Shown here piece after piece: positions 8,834 to 18,245 of a stretch of DNA of 64,000 bases (position 1 is its first letter; each line of letters starts with the position of its first letter). Position numbers and translations under genes: made by a program. Under the pieces are notes generated by a model, which was given only the letters and a program-made list of their open reading frames with translations, did no database searches and was not told where the DNA came from. Source of the DNA: Candidatus Rhabdochlamydia oedothoracis (GTDB taxonomy: Bacteria; Chlamydiota; Chlamydiia; Chlamydiales; Rhabdochlamydiaceae); NCBI RefSeq assembly GCF_019453995.1, contig NZ_CP075587.1, positions 930,001-994,000 on the forward strand. Reading direction: 5' to 3'.

Positions 8834-10120
8834 ATGGTACTCATGCGACCTCATACGAAAAAAATCTATACAGAGCTCTGTCTGGTTACACCAGGCGGCG
8901 TAAATTCTCCCGTTCGTTCTTTTCAAGCAGTAGATCTAGTCCCTTTAATTGTTCAAAAGGGAAGCTCTGATCAAATCTGGGATATCGATGGTCATAGCTG
9001 GGTTGACTTTTGCATGAGCTGGGGAGCTCTTATTTTAGGCCATGCACCAGCTAATATTGTCTCGGTTGCAACCAAGCAAATCGCTTGTGGATCTAGTTTT
9101 GGCATAACAAACATTTATGAAAACCAATTAGCCACAGAGATTATAAATTGTATGCCATCTATCCAGAAAATACGTTTTGTCTCGTCTGGAACAGAATCTG
9201 TCATGAGTGCGATTCGTTTAGCAAGAGGCTATACAGGCCGAAATAAAATCATTAAATTTAACGGTCATTATCATGGCCATAGCGATGCATTGCTTGTCCA
9301 AGCTGGATCAGGTGTTCTACACATGCCCTCCTCCTCTTCTTTAGGTGTTCCTAATGAAGTCATTTCTCATACCATTTCTCTTCCTTTTAACGATATAAAG
9401 ACCGCTCGTTGTTTTCTGCAAAAAACTGCAGATATTGCTGCTGTGATCATTGAACCCATAGCGGCTAATATGGGACTTATCCCTGCTAAAGAAGAATTTC
9501 TTCTTATGCTAAGAGAAGAAACTCAAAAAAAACAAATCGTACTAATTTTTGATGAAGTAGTCACTGGATTTCGCATAGGGCTCAATGGAGCTCAAGACTA
9601 TTACGGAATTAAACCAGATCTTACCTGTTTAGGAAAAATCATAGGAGGCGGTTTTCCCGCTGCTGCCTTTGGAGGAAAAAAAGAGATTATGGATTGCTTA
9701 AGCCCGCTTGGCTTAGTGTATCAAGCAGGAACTCTTTCAGGTAACCCTGTTGCTATGTGTGCTGGCTTAGAAACGCTGCTTACCTTAAAACAACCTCAAA
9801 TCTATTCTCATCTTGAAACATTGACAAACGATTTTTTAAGACCTATTAAAGATCTAATCATTAAAAAAAGTTTACCTATTACTCTGCACCATTTAGGTTC
9901 GATGTTTAGCTTTTTTTTTGGGATAACCCAAGTAGAAAACCAAGAAGACCTAAAAAACTTAAATACAGATAGATTCAAAGATTTTTTTCAATATCTGTTT
10001 CACCGTGGGATCTATTTATCTCCCTCTGCCTATGAGGTGAATTTCTTATCGCTTGGTCACAGCCAAAAAAATCTAAAGAAAACACAAGAAGTAATTTTAG
10101 AATATTTAAAAAAATTCTAA
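8834..10120 (+). CDS. hemL: Glutamate-1-semialdehyde 2,1-aminomutase
   Basis: PLP-dependent class III aminotransferase that converts glutamate-1-semialdehyde to 5-aminolevulinate in C5 heme synthesis, in the cytosol. The N-terminus carries the HemL signature P-G-G-V-N-S-P-V-R-S-F. The central part has S-S-G-T-E-S-V-M-S-A-I-R-L-A-R-G, and the PLP region is D-E-V-V-T-G-F-R followed by L-G-K-I-I-G-G-G-F-P with the Schiff-base lysine. At 428 residues it is full length for the family. An A/G-rich ribosome site (AAAAAGGAC) precedes the ATG. The gene stands alone, divergent from tamA. Confidence 0.95.
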   Translation: MVLMRPHTKKIYTELCLVTPGGVNSPVRSFQAVDLVPLIVQKGSSDQIWDIDGHSWVDFCMSWGALILGHAPANIVSVATKQIACGSSFGITNIYENQLATEIINCMPSIQKIRFVSSGTESVMSAIRLARGYTGRNKIIKFNGHYHGHSDALLVQAGSGVLHMPSSSSLGVPNEVISHTISLPFNDIKTARCFLQKTADIAAVIIEPIAANMGLIPAKEEFLLMLREETQKKQIVLIFDEVVTGFRIGLNGAQDYYGIKPDLTCLGKIIGGGFPAAAFGGKKEIMDCLSPLGLVYQAGTLSGNPVAMCAGLETLLTLKQPQIYSHLETLTNDFLRPIKDLIIKKSLPITLHHLGSMFSFFFGITQVENQEDLKNLNTDRFKDFFQYLFHRGIYLSPSAYEVNFLSLGHSQKNLKKTQEVILEYLKKF

Positions 10121-10379
10121 ATACTTAGACAAGAAATTTATTTGAAATTAGTTATTAGTATGCTACTTTATATTTTTTAAGTTATAAAACCTAAAAGAGG
10201 AGGAATTTATGTCTACAATTAGTTTTCGTGAAACCCAAGAAACCCCATATTCTATTTCGAGAGATACGCCCCATATTTAGATAGATTCCCAAAAGATAGG
10301 GAGGGGAAGAGATTTCCAAAAAAATACAATAGATCTCTTGCATAACCTGAATTTTAAAGCTCCCAATTATAGTTCCTGC

Positions 10380-10503
10380 TATAAGATTAAATCTTAGGCA
10401 AAAGCGTTTCCGTCGATTTCTATATCGATCTGCTATGATTTTAAAACGCTTAAGCATCCTGATTACATTTTCATTAATTACACGTGCTTTGGCAAGGGAT
10501 TAA
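10380..10503 (-). pseudogene. IS5-family transposase C-terminal relic
   Basis: On the minus strand from about 10503 the frame reads S-L-A-K-A-R-V-I-N-E-N-V-I-R-M-L-K-R-F-K, then I-I-A-D-R-Y-R-N-R-R-K-R-F and L-R-F-N-L-I-A-G. This is the typical C-terminal end of an IS5-type DDE transposase. The frame runs on to 10191 without further similarity, so only the last 40 or so residues survive. No terminal repeats could be assigned. Confidence 0.6.
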
Positions 10504-10553
10504 TTATTTTTTTATCTTGTTTTGTTAAAGGGTTTTTCTTGTTTTTTCTTTTA

Positions 10554-10589
10554 GAGTCCGTTTAAAATCTTTTCAAAAGTAGCAGGCTC
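10554..10589. repeat. Miniature relic of the GAGCCTGTTTAAAATC-type IS5 element
   Basis: A 36-bp stretch starts with a degenerate copy of the left terminal repeat of the IS at 16798 (GAGTCCGTTTAAAATCTTTTC) and ends with CAGGCTC, the outer part of its right terminal repeat. TTA is present on both sides (10551-10553 and 10590-10592), matching the 3-bp TNA duplications seen at better copies. It seems to be an almost completely deleted element. Confidence 0.5.
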
Positions 10590-10700
10590 TTAGAAGAGAT
10601 ACCGAAACTAACAGATGTTTTGAAATGTAGGATTAACCACAAGTTTCAAGTCGTTGACTTGAACCCCATTAAGCTAGCCGCTTGAATCGGCACTACTATA
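10590..10700 (+). pseudogene. IS630-family transposase C-terminal relic with right end
   Basis: This stretch encodes the last 30 or so residues of the IS630-type transposase found in fuller copies at 24163-27886 (E-E-I-P-K-x-T-D, then F-K-S-S-R-wherever intact copies read F-Q-V-V-D-L-N-P-I-K-L-A). It ends with the same right terminus (GAATCGGCACTACTATA). Only the 3' end is left, and it abuts the miniature IS5 relic on its left side. Confidence 0.65.
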
Positions 10701-10896
10701 GATCAATTAAAAGGTGGGCTGCGCTTTGTTAAAGTTTGCCAAAAAGCAGACCAAAAAAACTAGATAACACACAGGAGATAATTTACTTAAAAAAACCTTG
10801 ATTTTTGAAATAAAAGGTTAAAAATTAAATCATAACAGGTTATTATAAGTACTGCTAAGTAGTTATTAATCGGATTATTAAACAAGAGGCGGTTTT
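10701..10896. other. Intergenic stretch upstream of the 220-residue orphan gene
   Basis: AT-rich, no credible coding frame. A possible ribosome site (AAGAGGCGG) precedes the ATG at 10897. No recognisable RNA or repeat was found here. Confidence 0.4.
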
Positions 10897-11559
10897 ATGT
10901 CCCATTGTATTGCAAATAAGTTGCCTAGAATAGTTGATGCACCTCTTGCAGAAAGTAGAGTGGAATGCAATGCTGGTGTATACACTATTTTCTTGAATAA
11001 AAAGCTAGAAGAAATTGCTTTTAATAGTTATAAATTCCTTTCTTTTTTTGGAAAAAAAAGTATTGCTATCGCTCAAAAGGGTGTTAATGAAGAAAATAGA
11101 AAGCTGATGCAGAAAAATGTTATAAAACAAATAGCCGTTGATTTGACTGCTTTTGCATTGAGTTTAAGCTATTGTTCTATGAATTATCTTCCTGCAGGCT
11201 TGATTTTTCTTCCTGTGTGGTTCTTAGCCTCTAAGCTTAAAAATTGTGCCAATGAGCAGATACAAACAAAAGAAATAGATACAAGCTTAGTAGAAGATTC
11301 CACAATAAAATCAGAAGTATTAAAAGGAGGAATCCTTTTCTATAAAGCTTGGCAAAACGTAAATCAAAAAAAAGATCGAATTTTTTTTACAAGTTCTGGA
11401 GAGAGTCGATTCTCTGTTTTTGAGTCAACGCCTGCTTTAGAAGGGCGCATTACTCAGCTTGAAGAAAAATTAAAAAATCTTGGAAAGCAATGGGAGTGCA
11501 CAGAAACCGATCAAGAAACAATTGAGAAGATAGAAGAACTTTTTTATTCTAATGTTTAA
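10897..11559 (+). CDS. Orphan membrane-associated protein, possible inclusion/effector type
   Basis: 220-residue protein that I cannot assign. The N-terminal 85 residues are polar/amphipathic. Two closely spaced hydrophobic segments (about 88-120, including L-T-A-F-A-L-S-L-S-Y and L-I-F-L-P-V-W-F-L-A) form a bilobed hairpin. The C-terminal 100 residues are charged, with a coiled coil near the end (L-E-E-K-L-K-N-L-G-K). A bilobed hydrophobic domain with cytoplasm-facing tails is the layout of chlamydial inclusion membrane proteins, but this alone is weak evidence. It is flanked by IS relics on the 5' side. Confidence 0.6.
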   Translation: MSHCIANKLPRIVDAPLAESRVECNAGVYTIFLNKKLEEIAFNSYKFLSFFGKKSIAIAQKGVNEENRKLMQKNVIKQIAVDLTAFALSLSYCSMNYLPAGLIFLPVWFLASKLKNCANEQIQTKEIDTSLVEDSTIKSEVLKGGILFYKAWQNVNQKKDRIFFTSSGESRFSVFESTPALEGRITQLEEKLKNLGKQWECTETDQETIEKIEELFYSNV

Positions 11560-11682
11560 CGTTCTGTATAAAAAATAATTCTTAAAAAGAAGGTTTTTTA
11601 TTCTTGATTAGTATAATATCTTATCTTGTGTTATAAATTCATTACTAAATAACTATCCTGAACTTATTTAAAAGAATAAATT

Positions 11683-12150
11683 ATGTTGATTAGCTTATTT
11701 ACGATATTGGGACTGATTTTCATTTTCTTCGAATTTTTCCTAATTGGTGCTGTATTTGCCATATTGGGTTCTTTGTTTATTATGCTAAGTCTGGTTTTGT
11801 TTTTTCTAAGCAATCCCATTATTTTATCTCTTACCTATTTAGCGGTAACTATTCTTGCTATCATAGGAACATGCAAAGGCGCTCTTTGGTGGATCCAAAG
11901 CTCTAAGAGACGAGGAGAGTTTTATTTAAAAGATGATCAGGAAGGGTATAGCGCTTCTTTTTTTGATCAAAATTTAGTGGATAAAGAAGGTGTGGCTATC
12001 ACTGAATTAAAAACAGCGGGCCATGTATTGATTGAACAAAAACGCTATCAAGCTGTATCAGAGGGTGGATTTATTACAAAAGATGCCTCTATTATCGTTG
12101 TAGGTGGAAGAGGTGCATATTTAATTGTAAAGGAGATAACTAATGGATAG
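11683..12150 (+). CDS. NfeD-like membrane protein
   Basis: 155-residue protein with two to three N-terminal membrane segments (about 1-75) and a C-terminal small beta-barrel domain (about 85-150: [31 protein letters not shown]). This is the OB-like fold of the NfeD family, which normally reads G-x-G-x-x-x-T-x-L-x-P-x-G. NfeD genes neighbour SPFH/flotillin genes; here floA starts 8 nt before its stop, confirming the pair. The role is membrane-microdomain scaffolding with FloA; no protease domain is present. Confidence 0.78.
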   Translation: MLISLFTILGLIFIFFEFFLIGAVFAILGSLFIMLSLVLFFLSNPIILSLTYLAVTILAIIGTCKGALWWIQSSKRRGEFYLKDDQEGYSASFFDQNLVDKEGVAITELKTAGHVLIEQKRYQAVSEGGFITKDASIIVVGGRGAYLIVKEITNG

Positions 12151-13123
12151 TTTTGATTTAGGTGGATTTCTACTTGTTTTCTGTCTGGGAATAGGTATTG
12201 TTGGATTGATTGTTTTTTTTATGATCTTCCGCTATGTAGGGTTGTGGTTTCAGGCTTTTGTATCAGGAGCTCCTATTTCTTTATTTAACATTGTTGGAAT
12301 GAGTTTACGCAAAATCCCTTTACGCATCATGGTAAGTGCTCGCATTACTTCTTATAAAGCTGGATTAAAATCGATTACCGTCTCCGATCTAGAAACCCAT
12401 TATTTAGCTGGTGGTAACGTATTTAATATCGTTAGAGCCATGATTGCAGCTGATAAAGCAAACATTCCTTTAACCTGGAGACAAGCAACAGCTATTGATT
12501 TAGCGGGAAGGGATTTATTAGAAGCGGTAAAGACCTCGGTTAATCCCAAAGTAATCGATTGTCCAGAGCGTGAGCATGGAGAATATATCACAGCTGTTGC
12601 TAAAGATGGAATCCAGTTAAAATGTAGAGCGCGAGTTACAGTGCGTACCAATATTCTGCAACTGGTTGGTGGAGCTACAGAGGAAACAATTATTGCCAGA
12701 GTAGGAGAGGGGATTGTAAGCGCAATTGGTGAAGCGCCCACGCATGCAGATGTTCTAGGCTCACCTCAACGCATATCCCGTCTTGTACTAGACCGAGGAT
12801 TGGATGCACAGACCGCTTTTGAGATTTTATCCATTGACATTGCAGACATTAGCGTGGGAGAAAATATCGGTGCTATTTTGCGTACAGATACAGCAAAAGC
12901 AGATACAAAGATTGCACAAGCAGAAGCGGAAAAACGTCGCGCTATGGCAGTTGCTATGGAAGGCGAAATGAGGGTTAAATTAGTAGAAGCAGAAGCTCAG
13001 ATCCCAATGGCCATTGCTCACGCATTTCGCGAAGGGCGTTTAGGGGTTATGGATTATTATCGGTTGAATAATATGCAGGCAGATACGCTGATGCGTAAAT
13101 CTTTAGCTAAAGAGGAGATTTGA
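12143..13123 (+). CDS. floA: Flotillin-like protein FloA (UPF0365)
   Basis: 326-residue SPFH-family protein. An N-terminal membrane hairpin (about 8-45) precedes the SPFH domain with strongly conserved FloA stretches ([23 protein letters not shown]). A coiled-coil/EA-rich helix follows around 245-300 ([14 protein letters not shown]). Flotillins organise membrane microdomains and oligomerise through the EA repeats. The gene overlaps the nfeD-like gene upstream by 8 nt, and its TGA overlaps the ATG of the 90-residue gene downstream, so the three form one operon. Confidence 0.93.
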   Translation: MDSFDLGGFLLVFCLGIGIVGLIVFFMIFRYVGLWFQAFVSGAPISLFNIVGMSLRKIPLRIMVSARITSYKAGLKSITVSDLETHYLAGGNVFNIVRAMIAADKANIPLTWRQATAIDLAGRDLLEAVKTSVNPKVIDCPEREHGEYITAVAKDGIQLKCRARVTVRTNILQLVGGATEETIIARVGEGIVSAIGEAPTHADVLGSPQRISRLVLDRGLDAQTAFEILSIDIADISVGENIGAILRTDTAKADTKIAQAEAEKRRAMAVAMEGEMRVKLVEAEAQIPMAIAHAFREGRLGVMDYYRLNNMQADTLMRKSLAKEEI

Positions 13124-13395
13124 TGAGTCAAGATACCATTTTGATACTTCTACTTATTTTAGTAGCCTATATTATTAGTGGCATGCGCAAATCCCATAAG
13201 CACGAAATTAAACCCATGCAGCCCCCTAAAATTCCTGCCAGTAGCGCACATGTAAAGCCAACTCCTATCAAACCACAAGAAGCAGTTGTTGCTTGGGAAA
13301 AAAAAGATTCTAGCAGTCGGGGTAAAAGGATATTGAACCGGTCCCGTTTAAGGCAATCGATTCTCACAAGTGAGATTTTAGGCAAAAAATACTAA
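13123..13395 (+). CDS. Small single-span membrane protein in floA operon
   Basis: About 90 residues from the ATG at 13123, which overlaps the floA stop (TGATG) and has AGGAG upstream; a TTG one codon earlier is less likely. An N-terminal membrane span (I-L-I-L-L-L-I-L-V-A-Y-I-I-S) is followed by a basic, proline-rich cytoplasmic tail ending G-K-K-Y. I do not recognise the family. Coupling to nfeD-floA suggests a microdomain accessory protein. Confidence 0.7.
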   Translation: MSQDTILILLLILVAYIISGMRKSHKHEIKPMQPPKIPASSAHVKPTPIKPQEAVVAWEKKDSSSRGKRILNRSRLRQSILTSEILGKKY

Positions 13396-13799
13396 TTTTT
13401 TTCTAAGCTACTCATATCTTCACTTGCTAAAGTTCTCACTTCTACTTGTGATTCAGAGATAAGCAAGCGCTTATTGTTTATCTCTACTATGTAAAGCATG
13501 GTTTTTGGGCTCAATGTTTTTCTTTCTAAAATAGCAAATGCAGAAGAGCTTTCTCCCATTTTTTTAAAATGTCCTGTTTTAAAACGTCGCAGTAGCCATA
13601 AAGTCACAAAAAGCAATACAAGCGCTGCAGCAATGGTAATCCACATTCGCGTAAATGAAGTGCTATCTGGGAAGGGCATTAACTCTTTAGAAATAGAGTA
13701 GGGGAGATCGTCCTGAGAAGGTGTATTTTCCATTTGAGCAAAAAGAGAAGCACTAGATACACTAAACACAATGAATAGATATTTGATCGAGCAAAGCAT
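13392..13799 (-). CDS. FliO-like membrane protein with signal peptide
   Basis: I place the start at the ATG at 13797-13799, preceded by AAAGGAGTAAC. The open frame extends upstream to 13931, but that part overlaps the divergent HAD gene and looks non-coding. The 135-residue product has a signal peptide (C-S-I-K-Y-L-F-I-V-F-S-V-S-S-A-S-L-F-A-Q), a membrane span around 55-72 (W-I-T-I-A-A-A-L-V-L-L-F-V-T-L-W-L) and a small domain with I-L-E-R-K-T-L-S-P-K-T-M-L-Y-I-V-E and L-L-I-S. That last pattern is typical of FliO-type export-gate assembly factors. Assignment to FliO is by pattern only. Confidence 0.65.
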   Translation of the reverse strand: MLCSIKYLFIVFSVSSASLFAQMENTPSQDDLPYSISKELMPFPDSTSFTRMWITIAAALVLLFVTLWLLRRFKTGHFKKMGESSSAFAILERKTLSPKTMLYIVEINNKRLLISESQVEVRTLASEDMSSLEKN

Positions 13800-13878
13800 G
13801 TTACTCCTTTCATGTTGAAGATTTATTCTAGAGATTTTCTTAATTTTCAGGTATGATTTTGTTTTTTGAGGTTCTTTT

Positions 13879-14730
13879 ATGACAGAGCATTGTGGTTGGT
13901 TAGCGCTAGATATTGATGGAACTCTAACCAATCAAACACACATTGTGCCAAAAGAAGTGGCTTGTTACTTAAAAGAGCTGCATGCTAAAGGATGGAAAGT
14001 ATTTATTATCACAGGACGCACACTATCCTTTGCTTCTCTAGCATTAAATCTCTTGGACTTTCCTTTTTATTTAGCGGTTCAAAATGGAGCAGATGTTCTT
14101 TATACCCCTAATCGAGAATTGGTTATTCGTCATTATTTAAGCCCTAATATTATTCCTATTTTAGAAGCTTTGTGTTCTAAATGTGCGGAAGATTTTCTTG
14201 TTTATGCAGGCTGGGAAAAAGGAGATTTTTGTTATTACCGGCCTCATCTATTTTCTCAGAAAATCCAAACCCATGTAGATATGATGAAACAACTTTCTTT
14301 AGAGCCTTGGCAAGCTGTTAAGAGCTTTTCTTTTGCTGATCATTTACGTTTTCCTTTAATTAAATGTTTGGGAACTAAAAAAGAAATGTCTCTTGTATAC
14401 GATAGTCTAAAAAATGATAAACACGTATCTATTACTTTGATCCGCGATCCTCTTGCTGAAGGTGTGTATTTAAATTTAATCACACATCCAGAAGCGACAA
14501 AAGGAAATGCTTTAAAGAATGTAATACAACAAACAGGCAAAGCAGGAAAGGTGATTGCAGCAGGAGATGACTTAAATGATACAAGCATGCTAGAAAGAGC
14601 CGATGTCAAGATTGTCATGCACTCAGCGCCTTTAGAAATGCATGATTTGGCAGACATTATTGCCAAACCTTCTTATCAATATGGAATTATTGAAGCTCTG
14701 CAAAAAGCGCTTAGCGAACTGCACCCATAG
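13879..14730 (+). CDS. HAD-superfamily hydrolase, Cof/type IIB
   Basis: 283-residue cytosolic phosphatase-like protein. Motif I is L-D-I-D-G-T-L-T (nucleophile and acid/base Asp at residues 11 and 13). Motif II is the Thr in I-I-T-G-R-T, and motifs III/IV appear as K-G-N-A-L-K and [10 protein letters not shown]. The cap between motifs II and III is of the alpha/beta C2B type, as in Cof-like sugar-phosphate phosphatases. Its substrate cannot be read from sequence. The 3' end overlaps the convergent fabI gene by 20 nt. Confidence 0.88.
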   Translation: MTEHCGWLALDIDGTLTNQTHIVPKEVACYLKELHAKGWKVFIITGRTLSFASLALNLLDFPFYLAVQNGADVLYTPNRELVIRHYLSPNIIPILEALCSKCAEDFLVYAGWEKGDFCYYRPHLFSQKIQTHVDMMKQLSLEPWQAVKSFSFADHLRFPLIKCLGTKKEMSLVYDSLKNDKHVSITLIRDPLAEGVYLNLITHPEATKGNALKNVIQQTGKAGKVIAAGDDLNDTSMLERADVKIVMHSAPLEMHDLADIIAKPSYQYGIIEALQKALSELHP

Positions 14731-15625
14731 GATGCAGTGCTTGACTATCAACAGCTATTCCCATAGCATGCATTCCATTGTCCACATAAAGAGTGACACC
14801 TGTAATACCAGAGGCTAAAGAAGATAAAAGAAAAGCAGAGCTATTGCCTATTTCTTCTGCGGATAAATCTTTAATTAAAGGAGCATTCGCTTGAGAATAA
14901 GCAATCATATCATCGATAAACCCAATAGCTCGAGCAGCTCTGCTAGCTAAGGGCCCTGCAGAAATTGCATTAACGCGGATTCCCCACTTTCTTCCTGCCT
15001 CCCATGCTAGTGTGCGTGTATCGCTCTCAAGTGCTGCTTTGGCAGAGCTCATCCCACCACCATAACCTGGCACAACACGCTCAGATGCTAAATAGGTTAA
15101 AGTCAAAGCTGCGCTATCTGCACTCATAATGGGCCCAAAATACGCAAGCAAGCTGATAAAAGAATAACTAGAAGCGCTCAAAGCTGCTAAATACCCTTTT
15201 CTAGATGTTTCTAAAAGAGGTTTTTTCACTTCAGGTGCATTAGCTAACGCATGCACTAAAATATCAATGGTTCCAAAATCATCTGCTACATTAGAAGCTA
15301 CTTCAGAAATGGTATATCCAGAAGCATCTTGATAGCGTTTATTTAGGCGGATTTCTTCAGGTACATCTTCTGGTTTATCAAAAGACGCATCTAAAGGGTA
15401 TACTTTTAGATATTGCATAAGGCTCCCATCGGAGAGCATACGGGAAGCATCAAATTTTCCTGCATTCCAAGCAGAGTTGAAAATCTTTAAAAGAGGAGTC
15501 CAAGTACCGATGATAATCTCAGCACCTGCTTCAGCAAGCGCTTTAGCAATTGCCCAGCCAAAACCTTGGTCATCTCCAATTCCTGCAATAAAAGCCTTCT
15601 TGCCTTTTAGGTTGATCGGAAGCAT
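14711..15625 (-). CDS. fabI: Enoyl-[acyl-carrier-protein] reductase (NADH), FabI
   Basis: 304-residue SDR-family enoyl-ACP reductase, last step of the fatty-acid elongation cycle. The N-terminal NADH-binding strand is [20 protein letters not shown], with the plant/chlamydia-type insertion after I-I-I-G-T-W-T-P. The catalytic Tyr-Lys pair is in Y-G-G-G-M-S-S-A-K. The C-terminal region has [10 protein letters not shown] and G-x-T-L-Y-V-D-N-G. Its length, longer than the E. coli enzyme, is typical of plastid/chlamydial FabI. It is convergent with the HAD gene. Confidence 0.95.
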   Translation of the reverse strand: MLPINLKGKKAFIAGIGDDQGFGWAIAKALAEAGAEIIIGTWTPLLKIFNSAWNAGKFDASRMLSDGSLMQYLKVYPLDASFDKPEDVPEEIRLNKRYQDASGYTISEVASNVADDFGTIDILVHALANAPEVKKPLLETSRKGYLAALSASSYSFISLLAYFGPIMSADSAALTLTYLASERVVPGYGGGMSSAKAALESDTRTLAWEAGRKWGIRVNAISAGPLASRAARAIGFIDDMIAYSQANAPLIKDLSAEEIGNSSAFLLSSLASGITGVTLYVDNGMHAMGIAVDSQALHPMGAVR

Positions 15626-16060
15626 AAGGAAGTTCCTTTTACGGTTAATTTTTTAACTAAAAAGAAAAGTGTAACAAACTAAGAAAAATTACTCAATCTT
15701 TTAAAAAGGAAAAATTGCTCAAAATACTATAAGAAGAGGATTTTAGCTCTTAAAATAGCTTGTAAATATATTTTTCAATTAAAATAATTCAGGAGTTTAA
15801 TTTTTTTACATTAAATTTTTTTCATAAAAAAACTATAATTTTTTTAAAAATACATGCTTTATTTAAGTTGATTTAAATGCTAAATTATTACTATGCTGAA
15901 ATAAATTAGAAAAAAGACTTTTCAAACACTAAATTCATTGAAATTTTCTAATGAACTGAGATATAAATTTTGCTCATATGCAACTAAAAGCGAACTTTTT
16001 AACAAGAAACCAAAAAGACATCCTCAAGGGTCGTTAATCCTATATTTTTCTATACGATTG
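15626..16060. other. AT-rich intergenic region upstream of fabI
   Basis: About 430 bp of very AT-rich sequence with no coding frame that I trust; an open stretch at 15938 on the plus strand has no recognisable content. It presumably holds the fabI promoter. It ends where the relic of an integrase-type transposase begins. Confidence 0.4.
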
Positions 16061-16640
16061 AATCGAAACCACTATATATTGATATTGCTGAATTGCGTAC
16101 CCAAGAAGGAAAACTTTATCTCATTGTAGCTATTGATAGGATCTCCAAATTTGCTTACGTAGAGGCTCATCCTCAAACTAGTAAGGCTCTTGCCGCCCAA
16201 TTTTTGCGGAATCTCATCCAAATTCTTCCCTATAAAATCCATACTATACGGCATCCAATTTACCCATAGGCAACAAGATTTATATGCTTTTACACACATT
16301 TTCGATCGAGTATGTGATGAAAACCAGATAGAGCATCGGTTAATAAAAGTAAACCACCCATGGACAAATGGCCAAGTTGAACGGATGAACAGAACCCTTA
16401 AAGAGGCTACCGTGAAAAGATACCGCTACCAAACCCATCAGCAGTTAAAAGAGCATTTATATAATTTTTTAAAAGCCTATAACTTTGCGAAAAGATTGAA
16501 AGCTCTAAAGGGATTGATACCATTTGAGCATATTATCAAAAGTTGGCAAAAAAAACCAAAAAGTTTTAGAATTAACCCACTCCATCACACTTTGGGACTA
16601 AACATCTTAAAACTTCTAAAGACTTATGATTTTCTTTTAA
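16060..16640 (+). pseudogene. Integrase-core (IS481-like) transposase, frameshifted relic
   Basis: An rve/integrase-core transposase in two frames. The first part (from about 16060) reads Y-I-D-I-A-E-L-R-T-Q-E-G-K-L-Y-L-I-V-A-I-D-R-I, with the first catalytic Asp in place. After about 16250 the frame changes to I-Q-F-T-H-R-Q-Q-D, then W-T-N-G-Q-V-E-R-M-N-R-T, with the catalytic Glu. The block normally reading T-D-N-G before I-Q-F is lost with the frameshift, so the second Asp is gone and the enzyme is dead. A 3' fragment of the same element recurs at 63140-63310. Confidence 0.8.
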
Positions 16641-16790
16641 GATTTTTTCATCTTTTTAGGACGCATCATAAGTCTTTTCCATCCTTCAGCTGTTAAAATT
16701 TTCTTAGTGGATTTTTTGACACTTTCCTTAAGGTGTGTGTGTTTTTTTTTTGCTGGCAGAAGGCTGCTTTTTTTTACCAAGGGTTTTTTG
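16637..16790 (-). pseudogene. Lys-rich C-terminal gene fragment (unidentified)
   Basis: Read on the minus strand, about 50 codons in two frames: a lysine/serine/proline-rich part (T-Q-K-T-L-G-K-K-K-Q-P-S-A-S-K-K-K), then after a frame change L-K-E-S-V-K-K-S-T-K-K-I, L-T-A-E-G-W-K-R-L-M-M, ending K-K-S-stop at 16637. The composition is like the basic tail of a nucleic-acid-binding protein. It is squeezed between two transposon relics, so it may be the remnant of a disrupted host gene. Confidence 0.3.
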
Positions 16791-16797
16791 AGTCTAA

Positions 16798-17665
16798 GAG
16801 CCTGTTTAAAATCTTTTCATTAAGGTATAATGATAGTTTTCATAAAACCTTTGGAGGTAGTTATGACCCGCTCTCATCCAAGCGATATTTCTCGTAAACA
16901 ATTTAGCAAAATCCATCTAATACTTGAGTCTACACGCAAAAAAACACGTCCACGAAGAGTTGATCTATATGATATTTTTTGTGGAATTTTGTACATTTTA
17001 AAAAGTGGTTGCCAGTGGCGTATGTTACCCATAGAATATCCTAAATGGGAATTATGTTATTATTATTTCCATCTTTGGAATAAAAAAGATGATAAAAGTT
17101 CTAAGAGTATTCTTGAAATAGTTTTAAAAAAAATTGGTTGGCGAGGTCAGAAAAAGCAGTGGTCGGAAAGAGAAAACAAGCTTTGTAATTATTGATGCTC
17201 AAAGTGTTAAAAATACTGATACAGCGGAAAAGATAAGGATATGATGCAGGGGAAAAAATATCAGGAATAAAAAGACATATAGCAGTCGATACCCAAGGGC
17301 TCCCTCATGCGATTCACATTACCAATGCTAATATCACTGACAGAAATGGGTGTATAGAAGCATTTTCACTACATAAAAACAATTTGTTCTGTGTAAAAAA
17401 TGTTTTAGCAGATGGAGGATATTCTGGAGAAAAATTTGCAAAGAGTGTGCAGGAGATATTTAGGATGTATAGTAGAAATAGCTAAAAGAAATACACTTCA
17501 TACTTTTACAGTTATTCCCAAAAGATGGGTTGTAGAGCGTTCTTTTGCGTGGATGGAAAAATGTCGCAGGCTATGGAAAAATTGCGAAAGAAAACTACAT
17601 ACAAGCCTGAATATGGTGGTTCTTGCTTTTATTGCTCTACTTTTGAAAAGATTTTAAACAGGCTC
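16798..17665 (+). mobile_element. IS5-family element (IS427-like group), copy A, full length but decayed
   Basis: Imperfect 22-bp terminal inverted repeats (GAGCCTGTTTAAAATCTTTTCA at 16798; TGAAAAGATTTTAAACAGGCTC at 17644-17665) bound an 868-bp element flanked by a direct TAA (16795-16797 and 17666-17668), as expected for IS5 elements that duplicate TNA. It is the reference copy for the relics at 10554, 20273, 24259 and 36180. The transposase inside is broken by frameshifts. Confidence 0.85.
16863..17657 (+). pseudogene. IS5-family DDE transposase of copy A, frameshifted
   Basis: Starts at the ATG at 16863 after a GGAGG ribosome site. The first frame (to 17195) holds the DUF4096-type N-terminal domain (L-Y-D-I-F-C-G-I-L-Y-I-L-K-S-G-C-Q-W-R-M-L-P). 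The catalytic Asp region (I-I-D-A-Q-S-V-K-N), second Asp (L-A-D-G-G-Y-S-G) and Glu region (R-W-V-V-E-R-S-F-A-W) are all still readable but in different frames. One break lies near 17180, another near 17235 and a third near 17455. With three breaks this is decay and not a programmed orfA/orfB shift. Confidence 0.8.
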
Positions 17666-17827
17666 TAAATAAGTTGCGGATCATAAATCAACCCCTTTTT
17701 TATTAAAATCAAAGGGCCCCTTAAATCTAGACTACCCTGATTTTTAGAGATTGTCAAATAAAAAATTTACATCCTTGATTTTTAGAAGGATATGAGATAA
17801 AAAGGAGCTTTTTAATAAAGGAGATCT

Positions 17828-18245
17828 ATGAAAAAAGTTAAAATCCTCTTGGGAAAAAACTTAAGAATCCACTTGGTTTCTAAAGATGCCAGAGGCATCG
17901 TTAGTTACGGATGCTCCCAAAGCTATTTCAGGATTGGGTGAGTTTTTTTCTCCAATAGATTTAATGGCAATTAGTGTGGCATCCTGTATGCTAACTATGA
18001 TGGGATATAAAGCTAAAGAGCTGAAAATTGATTTAGAAGGAAGTTATTTGCGGTTAACAAAAGAGATGCAAGTAGCGCCTCTTCGTAGGCTTAAACTCAT
18101 TGATATGGAATTTTTTTGTCCAAGGGTTTTTTCTAAAATAGTTACAGATCAGCTCATCCAAGCAGCAGAGAGATGTCCTGTAATTCATAGCTTGCATCTA
18201 GAAATACAAAAAAAAGCGATCTACCATTGGGGGGATAACAAGTGA
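17828..18245 (+). pseudogene. OsmC-family protein, apparent frameshift near the N-terminus
   Basis: The strong ribosome site AAAGGAG precedes the ATG at 17828, which encodes an OsmC-like first strand (M-K-K-V-K-I-L-L-G-K-N-L-R-I-H-L). The remaining domain is in another frame from about 17886: T-D-A-P-K, then G-E-F-F-S-P-I-D-L-M-A-I-S-V-A-S-C-M with the family's first active Cys, and later A-E-R-C-P-V-I-H with the second. OsmC/Ohr proteins reduce organic peroxides. Either the gene is broken by a one-base shift around 17870-17888, or the assembly has an indel there. A shortened 119-residue product from the ATG at 17886 would lack the first strand. The stop overlaps the holA start. Confidence 0.6.

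Noticed and set aside
10191-10457. 88-codon minus-strand gene
   Set aside because: Only the first 35 codons resemble anything (IS5 transposase end); the rest is read-through into non-coding DNA.
12400-12741. 113-codon open frame antisense to floA
   Set aside because: Lies entirely within the well-conserved floA gene; no ribosome site or recognisable protein content.
13800-13931. N-terminal extension of the FliO-like gene
   Set aside because: It overlaps the divergent HAD gene start, while a signal peptide and AAAGGAG site support the ATG at 13799.
16863-17657. Programmed frameshift in IS5 copy A
   Set aside because: The frame is broken at least three times, so decay is the simpler explanation.
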